A DNA stretch of 64,000 bases from Botrytis cinerea B05.10 (Eukaryota; Ascomycota; Leotiomycetes; Helotiales; Sclerotiniaceae). Position numbers and translations under genes: made by a program. The first letter of the stretch is position 1; the number at the start of each line of letters is the position of its first letter. Positions 12,186 through 22,390 of this stretch are shown here, in pieces. The notes beneath the pieces are model-generated. The model saw only the letters and a program-made list of their open reading frames with translations. It was not told the DNA's origin and made no database searches. The DNA lies in NCBI RefSeq assembly GCF_000143535.2, contig NC_037311.1, positions 1,426,001 through 1,490,000 on the forward strand, read 5' to 3'.

Positions 12186-13274
12186 ATGGTAGCTCTCGTG
12201 AGAAGAACTCCCGGAGCTTTGCTTCGAAAATTAATATCTTGTGTTGCGATTGTGCTAGTCTTGAATTTATTCCTTTACAGCAGTTTAAACCTGACACAGC
12301 TTGGTTTTTCTTCTAAGATAACCAACTCACGCCACAATGTATGTGAGGCGCAAGGTTGGCGTCAATACCAACCTGAAAGACCCCGAAAGGTCTATGATCT
12401 ATTCATGCTGAGCTCAGAGCTTGACTGGCTCGAGATCCGTCTTCACACTCTTGCAGACCATGTCGATTACTTTGTCGTAGTTGAATCTAATATGACCTTC
12501 ACCGGGCATTCCAAACCTCTTCTATTTCTCGACAACGAGTCACGTTTTTCTCAATTTTCTCCGAAGATAATTTACCATCTCCTTGAGAACCGACCCTTAA
12601 CTTCTCGACGAACATGGGACTATGAAGATCACCAACGTAACGCTATGTTTACACAAGTGATACCACGGCTCAACGGCACCGAAACTGCGAACATTGGAGA
12701 TGTCCTCCTCGTTTCGGACATTGACGAGATCCCACGTCCCGAGACTCTTGACCTCCTACGAGCTTGTGATTTTAACAAGCGGCTCACGCTTAGCAGTCGC
12801 TTCTACTACTATGGTTTTCAGTTTCTACATAAAGGTCCCGAGTGGCCTCATCCTCAAGCAACAATCTACGCCGGTCCTACAAAAACCATTCTCCCAGCCG
12901 ACCTGAGAAATGGAGAAGGAGGTTTCAGGCTCTTCAACTATTTCCAAAAGAGAAATCTGGCGAATGCATCTTGGCATTGTTCGAGTTGCTTTTCAACGAT
13001 TGCGGAGATATTGAATAAGATGGCAAGCTTTTCGCATACAACTTTGAACCAGGAGGTATTTAGGAGTGAAGCCAGAATAGTGGATAGAGTCAGGAAAGGG
13101 TTGGATTTATGGGATAGGAAGGGTGAGGATTATGAAATACTGATGGCGAATAGTGATATCCCGGGATGGGTTGGTAACAACAGTGAAAGATTCGGATATC
13201 TATTGAGAAGGGAGGGTGAAAATGCTGGGTTTGTGGACTATGTGGCTGGTGGTGGTGATGGAATAACATACTGA
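12186..13274 (+). CDS. Glycosyltransferase family 17 (beta-1,4-GlcNAc transferase type)
   Basis: Single-exon gene of 362 aa. The N-terminus is a type II membrane anchor (basic MVALVRRTPGALLRKL, then a hydrophobic segment SCVAIVLVLNLFLY), placing the catalytic part in the Golgi or ER lumen. The conserved GT17 core follows: VYDLFMLSSELDWLEIRLHT, FVVVESNMTFTGHSKPL, and the metal/nucleotide-sugar motif VSDIDEIPRP. Family 17 includes animal MGAT3, which adds the bisecting GlcNAc to N-glycans; the fungal acceptor is not known. It is convergent with the phosphatase gene downstream, 383 bp separating their ends. N-glycosylation sites in the luminal part are plausible. Family call is secure, substrate is not. 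Confidence 0.93.
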   Translation: MVALVRRTPGALLRKLISCVAIVLVLNLFLYSSLNLTQLGFSSKITNSRHNVCEAQGWRQYQPERPRKVYDLFMLSSELDWLEIRLHTLADHVDYFVVVESNMTFTGHSKPLLFLDNESRFSQFSPKIIYHLLENRPLTSRRTWDYEDHQRNAMFTQVIPRLNGTETANIGDVLLVSDIDEIPRPETLDLLRACDFNKRLTLSSRFYYYGFQFLHKGPEWPHPQATIYAGPTKTILPADLRNGEGGFRLFNYFQKRNLANASWHCSSCFSTIAEILNKMASFSHTTLNQEVFRSEARIVDRVRKGLDLWDRKGEDYEILMANSDIPGWVGNNSERFGYLLRREGENAGFVDYVAGGGDGITY

Positions 13275-13657
13275 CTGTCTGGTGGAATATATAAAACCTG
13301 TGAACAAAAAAGGGAATGCACTGTAGGAAAAAAGTTCAAACATCACAACATTTACATATTAGCAGTCCTCTTAGCCATCTCCCAAACTTATTAAACAGTT
13401 CAGGTTGGAAGCGGTAGTAAGGCAATTGTATGTAGACCATTACTGTAAATCATTACACGCTGTGTAGCATTCTACAATCTAAATGACCGTTTAAGGATGT
13501 CGGCCGCCCGCCTGTGTCCATGCAAGAGGTATATATACAACACAATGTCAGTCTCTCCCCATCCTTCTAATTGCCCTCGTATTGTACCGCCACCATATCA
13601 TACAAACAGTTGTTTCTGAAACTCCTGTTTCCATCTCTTGTCATCTTAATCTTGCGC
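13275..13657. other. Short convergent intergenic region
   Basis: Shared 3' flank of the GT17 gene (plus) and the PP2C gene (minus). No coding content seen. Confidence 0.5.
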
Positions 13658-14899
13658 TCATTTCCCTTCCTCTGCGACCACCACTACAACTACACAAATA
13701 TCATCTGACTTCCCACCGCTCCATTTCTCATCCGGATATCTCCTCTGGACCTCCCTTGCAAATGGACCATCCCTCCTCAAACTAAGACTTGCCGCCTTAG
13801 CTTCCCCGGTAATATCTACAGCTAAAGAACTCTGTAGACTCAGACTTGCCGATGCATTGTCGCTCTCTTCTATTGTCTCTCCAAGCTTTTCTCCCACCCC
13901 GGTCCCCTTCCCTCCTGCCCCATTGACCCAAACTCCGTTATATTGCATTCTGTTGCTCACTATTCTCAGTACGTCCCCTCCACTCAGATTATCCCAAACC
14001 CCATCACTAGCAAAAACAACCACATCCCCATGCTTCAACTCCTTACTCATAACTTCTGCATCTCTTGGCAAATCCATCAATTGTTGTCCCCCAAATTTCG
14101 CCGCCTGTCTTATCACCGCTTCCGGCACCAAGCTTAATTGATACGGTGTATTAAAAGCATGCGTCTGAAATCCAGACGCCGAATGCACAGCTCCCGATCT
14201 CAATTGTATATATCCACTGTCTCCCAAATTTGCAACTTCCATATTCCCCCCAGAGTTAAAAAGTCCTACAACGGCCGTACTTCCCCCCGCACGCACTTTG
14301 CCTGAAGCACAAATTAAATCGTAACCCTTTTGCAACAGCCTTCTCGCAGAAATAGGAACTTCATCTATTGTATTGGACACCGATGCCGTATGCGCCATGT
14401 ACTCGCATAGACCGTGTGAGAAATCACTAGGATCGACACCCGAATCAATCCACCCCCCTACCCCATCTGCGATTCCGAGAGCAATATCTGAGGTATTAGA
14501 TATGGGCGCCACGAAAAATGCATCTTGGCCCGAGGCTGGCCGGCGGCTGGCAGGCTTGAGAGGTACGGGAATAGGATTATGAGAATTGAAGGGTGTGAGG
14601 TTCTTGGTAGGGTCGTAGCGGTTCTCTTTGGCGCAGTACGATGCTGATATACCGTATGTAAACTTGGGGGACGATTCGATACGTCGAGTTGTCGAGAAGA
14701 GTCGTATAGGTATTTGGTAGTTACGCGACGGCGGCCTGGGAAGGGAGCGTTTGAGGGGAAAGGACGCCATTGATAACGAAGATTGGTATCGTCGCAGGGG
14801 TATAGCAAAGCTGGCCGAGATTCCAACCCCTCTATTGAAGCTCCAGAGCGGACTAGGAGTAATTGCTTTGATAGCAATCCTTTCTGTGAGTTTTACCAT
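13658..14899 (-). CDS. PTC7: Mitochondrial PP2C-type protein phosphatase (Ptc7/PPTC7-like)
   Basis: Single-exon gene, 413 aa. It encodes a Mg/Mn-dependent serine/threonine phosphatase of the PPM family. Visible motifs: IALGIADGVGGWIDSG (metal-binding DGVGGW typical of Ptc7/SpoIIE-like members), GGSTAVVGLF, VANLGDSGYI, and VVFASDGVWDNL near the C-terminus. The first 75 residues are rich in Arg and Ser with almost no acidic residues, as in a mitochondrial presequence, and yeast Ptc7 is mitochondrial and activates coenzyme Q biosynthesis through Coq7. A Ser/Gly-rich insertion before the last motif lengthens the protein relative to yeast. Function by family homology. Confidence 0.9.
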   Translation of the reverse strand: MVKLTERIAIKAITPSPLWSFNRGVGISASFAIPLRRYQSSLSMASFPLKRSLPRPPSRNYQIPIRLFSTTRRIESSPKFTYGISASYCAKENRYDPTKNLTPFNSHNPIPVPLKPASRRPASGQDAFFVAPISNTSDIALGIADGVGGWIDSGVDPSDFSHGLCEYMAHTASVSNTIDEVPISARRLLQKGYDLICASGKVRAGGSTAVVGLFNSGGNMEVANLGDSGYIQLRSGAVHSASGFQTHAFNTPYQLSLVPEAVIRQAAKFGGQQLMDLPRDAEVMSKELKHGDVVVFASDGVWDNLSGGDVLRIVSNRMQYNGVWVNGAGGKGTGVGEKLGETIEESDNASASLSLQSSLAVDITGEAKAASLSLRRDGPFAREVQRRYPDEKWSGGKSDDICVVVVVVAEEGK

Positions 14900-15446
14900 T
14901 TTTTGAAATTCTTATTGATGTGAGTGGAGGTGGATGCCAGGCAAAATTACGGAATGCGAAAGCCAATGGCTTGCAATCTGGCAGATCAAAGAAAGGGTCA
15001 AGCCTCTACCAGCATACTTTTACAATTGAATGGTGAAAAAATAGAAGTCTTATGTGAGTGTTCAAATGTACGGTTATAGACAGCTATGTAGAAATTGTTA
15101 CAAGTTTATAATGGGTTTTTGAGAAACTCAATGTTCGTTCGTCATCGAATGCCACATCGGATTATCCAGAACGATACTCTCCGAGATCATTTTCAATAGG
15201 TCAGTACTCGGAACATAAATCATTCGTAAATTTTGCTTTGTTATTATGATAATTTACAACTCAATTCAGGATCTCTGCTCACAAATGAGTTCCTCCATTA
15301 ACTAACCTAAATTCACCAAGGACAACTGTAACGCCATATCATTATGCTCTCCCGTACGTCAACCTGGCCATGTGAATGACACCGTCATTATGCGACCTAC
15401 CCCTTTAAAACGCCGTAGAATACATACTGTAAGATCAGTCACAAAA
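14900..15446. other. Intergenic between PP2C start and TFIIF-beta end
   Basis: Holds the PP2C upstream region and the TFIIF-beta 3' flank; no coding frame supported. Confidence 0.5.
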
Positions 15447-16701
15447 CTAGACATCTTCAAACTTGACATCCTCATCATCATCTTCGTCATCGTCGCCAAG
15501 GTCTGTATCTTCACCGGGTGCAATGGCATCGCCAGCAGCAACCTCATAGTTGTCAGGTCTGTTCTCAGGCTTCAATGACCATTGTGTTGCGAAACGACCA
15601 GTCTTTGCCAAGAAAGCGATTTTCTCGAGTGTTTCACGAAGATATGCTTCTGGTTGCTGCAGTCTGGCACGAAGTGCTTTCATAGACCAATAATTATACT
15701 CACGGAAACATTCGAAGATCTTATCAAGAAGCTCATTTTCTGGCATACGAGCGGCCTTCGTAAGTTGTGGCTTGCCACTAGCAGTGGAACTCTTAGTTTT
15801 CTAGTTGAGTTAGCACAAACTTTGCCAGGTAGTGTAGGTATGAATCGTATATCTTACAATGAAGCTCCTGTAAGCATCGGAAGCCTTGATGGTACCAGGC
15901 TGAATAAAGCCTTGACCCACATCAAGATCCTCATTGAGAAATTTCGTACCAACTTTGGGTTTCATAGCTTCCAAAGTTCTGATGGCTAGAAGACGGTCTG
16001 ATTCTTCATTTTGTACGGCAATACAACTCAATTCATGCACAACCCTGCCGGAAAGATTTGTTCTCTCTATCAGAATTCTGTCAGTGAAGTCCGATCTGAT
16101 GAGTATTATGTCAACATACTTGGGATTGCCTTCCGAAATTGAGGTTGGAATTTCTTATTGGGATCCCATGGTTGTTTGTTTGCCGGCTTCTCAATCTTTC
16201 CACGGGTTAGTCTTGCTGGCATATTTGCAGTCTCCAAAGCGAATTTTTGTCTTGATTTCGATTTGAATCCTGGGAGATCTTGCTCCGAGAAAACGAAAGT
16301 ATTCTTAACATTCGAGTTGGTAATATCAAGATTGTATTCCTTAGGAACAGTCTGGTGCTGTGCAAGATTGGAATTTAGTAACATGGAATAGGAGTCCTAT
16401 AGCTCATATTAGCTCAATTTCTGAATGTAAACTATAGTTCTCATACCTTAACAGTACCATCAGGCATTCTCTCTCGACAATTGCGAATAGTACCAATCTG
16501 TATCTCCTCGTCCAGATCTTCGCTCATTCCATTCCATGCATCCCAGACGTACTTTGGAACACGACCTAACCATAACTTTTGGAAACTAGGGTCTTCATTG
16601 ATCGCCATATCACCAGCATCCTCATATATATCATCATCCTCCATGAACCTGGGTGATGCGACCGCTGCCTCTGGATCGGGCTTGATGACTGCGTCTGCCA
16701 T
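15447..16701 (-). CDS. TFG2: Transcription initiation factor TFIIF, beta subunit
   Basis: Four-exon minus-strand gene: 16447-16701, 16120-16396, 15858-16066, 15447-15800; 364 aa, all junctions GT/AG and in frame. TFIIF-beta (RAP30/Tfg2) binds RNA polymerase II and helps load it at promoters. The N-terminus (FQKLWLGRVPKYVWDAWNGM) is the dimerisation region with the alpha subunit. The middle contains RTNLSGRVVHELSCIAVQNE. The C-terminal PENELLDKIFECFREYNYWS plus following residues form the winged-helix DNA-binding domain. An acidic tail (DLGDDDEDDDEDVKFEDV) ends the protein, as in fungal homologues. It diverges from the CCCH protein gene at 17132. Confidence 0.94.
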
Positions 16702-17131
16702 TTTGTATGTATGTGGTGATTATTAAACGCCAAAACGGGATGCCGTCCTTCTCTGGAACTGAGGATTCCTTTTGCGTTCTACTGGTAGGTAGGGAGTTTT
16801 TGGTTGTTAGGAAGAACAAATACTAGATCAACAGTTCTTTGTTACTTGCCTTTCAATCAATGATGATATTGAAAAGTCGCAGCCTTGTCGGATAATTGAA
16901 CCAGACTGCCGATTGACGCTAGCAATGGCGTTTGTGGTTTGATGACAAATCCTGTACCTTGTACGGCACTACTACTCTTCTATCTTCTTACTGATTACAA
17001 TAATCCTTCCTTGAACAAACAGAGGTTCATTTGACTGACGATTTAATAAGCCTTGTGATATAATACTATCTCAAGGCCTCGATAATACACCAGAGAGTTA
17101 TTCATATACTAACCGATAGGAACATTCAACC
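16702..17131. promoter_or_regulatory. Divergent promoter region, TFIIF-beta / CCCH protein
   Basis: 430 bp separate the two start codons of oppositely transcribed genes, so both promoters must lie here or overlap the 5' ends. AT-rich; no specific element assigned. Confidence 0.55.
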
Positions 17132-18839
17132 ATGGCTTCAGAAGATCAAGCCATCTTAGAACAAATCAGTCGTCTAGCTGGTAGAGTGCCCCATTATCAA
17201 TGTCATTAAGACAAACATTCTTTGTTTCTTTTTTAGAGTTGAGCATAAGCTAATACAACGTTTAGGTCAAATTAATCAACATAAGAATAACCAGTCAAAC
17301 GATCCATATAATCAAACACATGCCCCTTCGCCTACAAATGGTTACCATCCACAATCAAATAATCGAGGAGGTCATGGGGCTTATGCATACCATCCCTATG
17401 CAAACAGTAGCTGGAGAGGTAGTCGAGGTAGTCATAGGGGCGCATACTCTGCTAGAGGATATCGAGGCGGAAGAGGCGGTGCTGGTATCGTGCGACATCG
17501 AACGCTTGTGTTAAACGGTGGTACCTCCGTTCCATCATCGCAATCGGATTCATCAAACGTAACTGCATCTGCAGATGAGAACGAGCGATCATCCTCTGCT
17601 GGCTACATCACAAAAACCGATCGCCATCTCCAGTTAATTAACAAGTCATATTTTGAGAAAGATAGTCAGATTCGCGTTAAAGCCATTGAGGAAACTAGAA
17701 AACAGAAACTTAAACAAAGGGATGAGCGGGAGAAGTTAAAGCTCAGCAGACATTTGCAGCGCCTAAGCGCGAGTTCAGGCTCTTCTATGATTCAACCTAC
17801 TGGAACAACCAATTATGAGGTTACGGTCAACGGAATTCGATTCATTGTCACAAAGAACGGTAGCAAACTTGTGAAAGCCCCTGGTGAGAACTCATCGTCT
17901 GTAGCAAGCCACAAGGTGGTACCAATTTTTGTTCCATGCTCACTTACTTCAGGTGATCTTACTTCCGCAAACACTACCCCCAAAACTACTTTAATTGGAG
18001 GTGTCAAATTCTATAGAAGCAAGAATGGAAATATGTATCGTGAAGGGATAATCAAAGCCACTAGGTATGGCTCAATAGAATGCGGTTCCACAATTGCATT
18101 TCTTGTGTGAAATCACTAACTCGGTCGCAGGAAGCACGGAGTTGTTAAGATCAATGAGCCATGCAAATCCTTCACCAATACGGGTACCTCCTTTCTTCCC
18201 ACATTTCAAATTGTTCCTTTATTTTGAGTTTTGGAGGAGGAGCGACTTGGGTTACAGCTAACCACATATTGTTTAGGTACTTGTAACAAAGGTCCTAAAT
18301 GCCGATATATTCACGACCCTTCAAAAGTTGGAGTATGTAAAGCTTTCCTTCTCAAAGGTGAATGTCCTAATGGAGATTCATGCGACCTGTCTCACGACCT
18401 TACCCCCGAAAGAACACCGAATTGCTTGCATTTTGCCAAGGGCAATTGTTCAAACTCGGATTGTCGTTACACCCATGTTCGTGTTTCGCCGACAGCAATG
18501 GTTTGCCGGTCTTTCGGAATCTATGGATATTGCGACAAGGGAACTACTTGCACAGAGCGACACGTTCACGAATGCCCGGATTTCAGCAACACAGGTACTT
18601 GCACTACGAAAGGATGCAAACTTCCCCACCGCATCAAGGCTAGTGTTATTCGTAGGAATGCAGCTACTGGTGAATCTTCTCCCGGTGATCAATCGAGTGA
18701 TATTTCGAGCGATGAAGAAGATGAGGTAGATAGCGATGACGTTGATTCAGATGCCATTGATGAGGAGTTTTTTGGCGACGAAGATGGAGAAAAGGAACCT
18801 GGAATTCTCGCACAGCAAGATTACGTGCAATTTTCCTGA
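17132..18839 (+). CDS. CCCH zinc-finger protein, ZC3H3/Red5-like
   Basis: Four exons: 17132-17180, 17266-18064, 18131-18183, 18277-18839; 487 aa. The N-terminal half is low-complexity with an RGG-like segment (WRGSRGSHRGAYSARGYRGG). The C-terminal half has five consecutive CCCH fingers beginning at CKSFTNTGTCNKGPKCRYIH, then CKAFLLKGECPNGDSCDLSH, CLHFAKGNCSNSDCRYTH, CRSFGIYGYCDKGTTCTERH and CPDFSNTGTCTTKGCKLPH. An acidic tail follows. Five closely packed fingers of this type are the hallmark of ZC3H3 (human) and Red5 (fission yeast), RNA-binding partners of the nuclear exosome-targeting MTREC/PAXT complexes. The role in nuclear RNA turnover or mRNA export is inferred from family. The first finger spans the third intron. 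Confidence 0.9.
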
Positions 18840-21800
18840 TACTAACAAATGTAAGGCTCGATTCTGGAGCACCTTTCAATGACCCGCGTGGTCTCTTCAT
18901 TACGAAGATCTTCAAAACATTTTCTATTTTTTCCTTTTTGCTGTCGTCTCCAAACCGCTAGCAGCGTCGAAGCTACATTGTCTCTTGCTACTAGGGTTAT
19001 TAGAGGCGTCGAAAACATTTTTGGGATACCCGGACTCGAATCTCCTTGTGTTTCTAACTTCAAGATTCTCATGTCTCAGCTAATCGGACTGGGACCTCAA
19101 AATAGTGTTAAAGGAAGAATAGGAAAGAAAAATACATACAAGATTACATGAATGCCGTCTCCATTGTTGATCTCGATTTCCTGCTGATTCATCCTTGCCT
19201 GATCTGTTTCGCCATGATCTGTTATCTTTTCCATCTGTCCAAAGCGATATTCGGTTTTTAGTTCCGATTTGAGAACCAACAACAGGATCTATTGATTCAT
19301 TTGGCGAATCATTCGATGGTTGATGCATCTACATTATTGGAGTGGTGAGAATTTCACAAGTCCTTGGTTTGTGCACCCATTATGATTTACTTGCTTCTTC
19401 GACGAGAAAATCCTTTGCCCAGCTGCAGTTCTGCAAAAGCGAAAGATATGAGCGGAGCAAAGTACTCAAGACTGTACGCAATAGTGTGCAAAGAACATTT
19501 CGTAGTGGAGAAGTCTCAGTTGATATTGAGGATATTACCAATATCTGATTCTTGGGATGCATCCACGTGCAAGAAACATCTCTCTAATCGATTGACTGTA
19601 CGTTTCAACTGGCCAGAGAAAGTCACGAAAATCATGCCAAGGAAGAGCATTTCCTCATTCACACAGCTTTTACGAATCTCTCATTGCCTGTGACATATAC
19701 GCCATGAAAAGACTTACGATTTACATGTATGCAAAGATCACCTGAAGTAACATGAAACTGAGAGAGTGCCCAGTAAGCACTGGTAGGGTAACCTTACCTC
19801 GCCAGCCGTATACATTTGGTGGTGTCTCAACTTATTATAGACTGAATTTCAGTTGGATGCTGTTTGAAATTATTTCTGACATCCAAAATACTGCACCAAT
19901 GTTCCTCTTTCCCATGCTTCAGTCATGTACAATCATAGGCGAAAGTCAGGACATACTCCACTTCGACACAGCTGCAGTACATAAACAATGTAACAAATAT
20001 ATTAATACCCTGTCCCAATGCGAACCGAACCTCGGCCGATCACGAGAATTACTGGCAGATACCAAGACCCATTCGCAAAATCTTGCATGTTGCATACCGC
20101 ATACATATCTAGTGGTGGCGGTGAAGCTCTTTTATTTTTCCATTCCTGTTCGGATTTCCACTTCTACTTCAATATTGCGACTTCCACCATGCTGTCTTCA
20201 GGCTGTCTCGAGGCTGTATTTGCACTCCGGAAATGATACAGTACGGGCTCTGTTGAATAAAAAGATAAGATATTGAAGTGGCAATGGATAAAGTGAGTTT
20301 TTTTTTTCAAGCGCCACCGCTAATGCACTGTACTGTACGTCGCACATACTTTCGTAAAAAGCACGCAGTTCTGGGCTGGACCCCATTTTCATGCCACTGA
20401 AGTTATCCGTGCGTGGGAGCGATGCGATTCTCTGTTGAAAGGCAAATTGCCACTATCTAGTGATCTCTGCGCCTATGGCATGTGCATGTCTTACTATTGC
20501 AGGAATTTGCAGCGTACCAATGCAGTGGTCTTTTTTCGGATATCCGAATTGAGGCTCCCCCCCACGTTTCAAGGGTCCTCGCATACCATTTCTTGTCATG
20601 ATTGTGAGGTTCCGCGTTATGCTTCACTCTATAGTACATGCAGGTCTCAAAATCAGTTAGACTTGATAACTATTCTTCCAATCTTTTTATCAAAATCCAA
20701 CTACCAGACTGACACACAGCAAACTCTATTGCAAGTTATTGTACGATACTCAACAAGCCTCGTAACTCCATAACGTACAGCAGTTCGTCATTATGGGTAA
20801 GAGTCTTTCAAAACAGTCTGTTAACGAGATAATTTACCTTGATCGGTGCTCGTGGATTGGAGTGGAGCTGATTTTCTCCCCGCTCCAATCGCCAAGCGCT
20901 TTTTCTGATTTCTTCACCGCTCTCCGAGTTGCGTAGATCGATTTGGAAAGGAGGGTATCGTCGAATAACGAAGAAAGAAGAAGCCGTAAGCGTTACGATT
21001 GGGGATCATAAGGTCTCATTATCAAAATACAAGAGAGACGTATGGTGAACGAAAATTATCCTGTTTGGCACCGACTGAAGATCACCAAGCGAATTATCGG
21101 TGCATACCCCTCACCCCAGCTCCGTTTGAGTTCGGTCAGAACACTCAACAGTGGTTTCGTTTGTGATACGGATATGCTCATAGCATCAAGAGGCAAATTT
21201 GAAGATCAAGATTGATGCTCATTTCCTGAAATAGTATGGGTGCCTAGAAATACAAGTCGCCGCTTCTAGATCTATCTATCTCTAAGTAGCACAGCCCATT
21301 AAGCCGCCACCCATAGCATTGATATTCCTTTCGTTCCAGCACCCATACTCATATGCCAGACCTCGAAGCCTTGAGATCCATCCACCAGTCCCTATAGATC
21401 GTAGCGCTTGCTCGGGCTTTGTCGCTCTAGTTCATCTCTTGTGATCTTTTTCAAAAAAATTTCTTCTGTCAATGCTAACTCGGTCTTCTCACAGCCCCTC
21501 CTATTCCCATCTTCATTTGATCCTCGATACACGGGGTTCGAGATTTTTGAATACATGTTCCACATCCTCTCCATACGATCCATACGATCCATAAGCTTTG
21601 GACCGATTCAGACCCTGATGACCGTTGGAGCAGCTTTTGGTGATCCCAAACTCCTCGCACTCGTGAGGTTTCATTTCTGTTTGGTGAAGATGCCGTAATA
21701 TGCGCTCATCGGATACCACGGTTCTCGTTCCTTCGTGATCTTTCGAATGTTAGCGTTGGAGATATGTCATGCGCCGATGAATACCATTAATTTACTTCTG

Positions 21801-22100
21801 GTCACAGTCAAATCACCTGCCCCAACCTGATATAGCTCATTGAATCTTGTCACAGCCTGCTGACTGATGGTCCCGTTCTAGTTGCCTAGACGAATTTATG
21901 GATGTTTTCAGTCAATAGATCAGTAATCAAAGTAGGTGGATGATTCTCTAAAAAGTTAAGCCCAAGATTGATTTAGACCCCATACAGTTTTGAATCTTTC
22001 TGGTTTCAATCAGAGGTATGTGCCGGCTGAGGACGGCTCATTTAGCGGTCAAGCATCAAAATCCCAGGAATTCGTGAAGAGTTTTCTCACACCCAAGTAG
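18840..22100. other. Gene desert, first part
   Basis: About 3.3 kb downstream of the CCCH gene with only short random frames. A 50-codon frame starting ATGGGTAAG near 20793 has no family resemblance and is not called. Nothing else supported. Confidence 0.5.
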
Positions 22101-22164
22101 ACTTTCCCCGCGACAGTAAAGCATGAGGTAAAATTCAAGACATACTGTAAACCATAGTTCGCAG

Positions 22165-22390
22165 TTCGGCAAGCGGTCAACACCGGAACTTTTCCCCTCA
22201 AACCTAGTCCCGGTTAGACCCCCCTAAGCTGAATACCCCTCCCCTCTCCTCGCCTATATACATTCTAGTTACTCAAAATTTTCACGCCACCATCATCATC
22301 GTCACTATACTACCAAAGTAAACAAAACAAAAGTTGAAAAACAACCCCGCGGCGATAGACAGGCCACCAAGCGGTCAACACCGGGAACCC
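22165..22390 (+). promoter_or_regulatory. Promoter-like segment with a duplicated 16-bp word
   Basis: The 16-bp word AAGCGGTCAACACCGG occurs in direct orientation at 22171-22186 and 22369-22384, with a partial copy (AGCGGTCAA) near 22043. Between them lie several CCCCT-type tracts (22195-22250, stress-response-element-like), a TATATA (about 22255) and a pyrimidine-rich, CATCATCATC-containing stretch like a transcription start region. No gene could be identified immediately downstream, so any transcript would be non-coding or very short-coding. Confidence 0.3.

Noticed and set aside
20793..20945. ATGGGTAAG start, as in some ribosomal protein first exons
   Set aside because: The downstream sequence does not encode a recognisable ribosomal protein in any frame.
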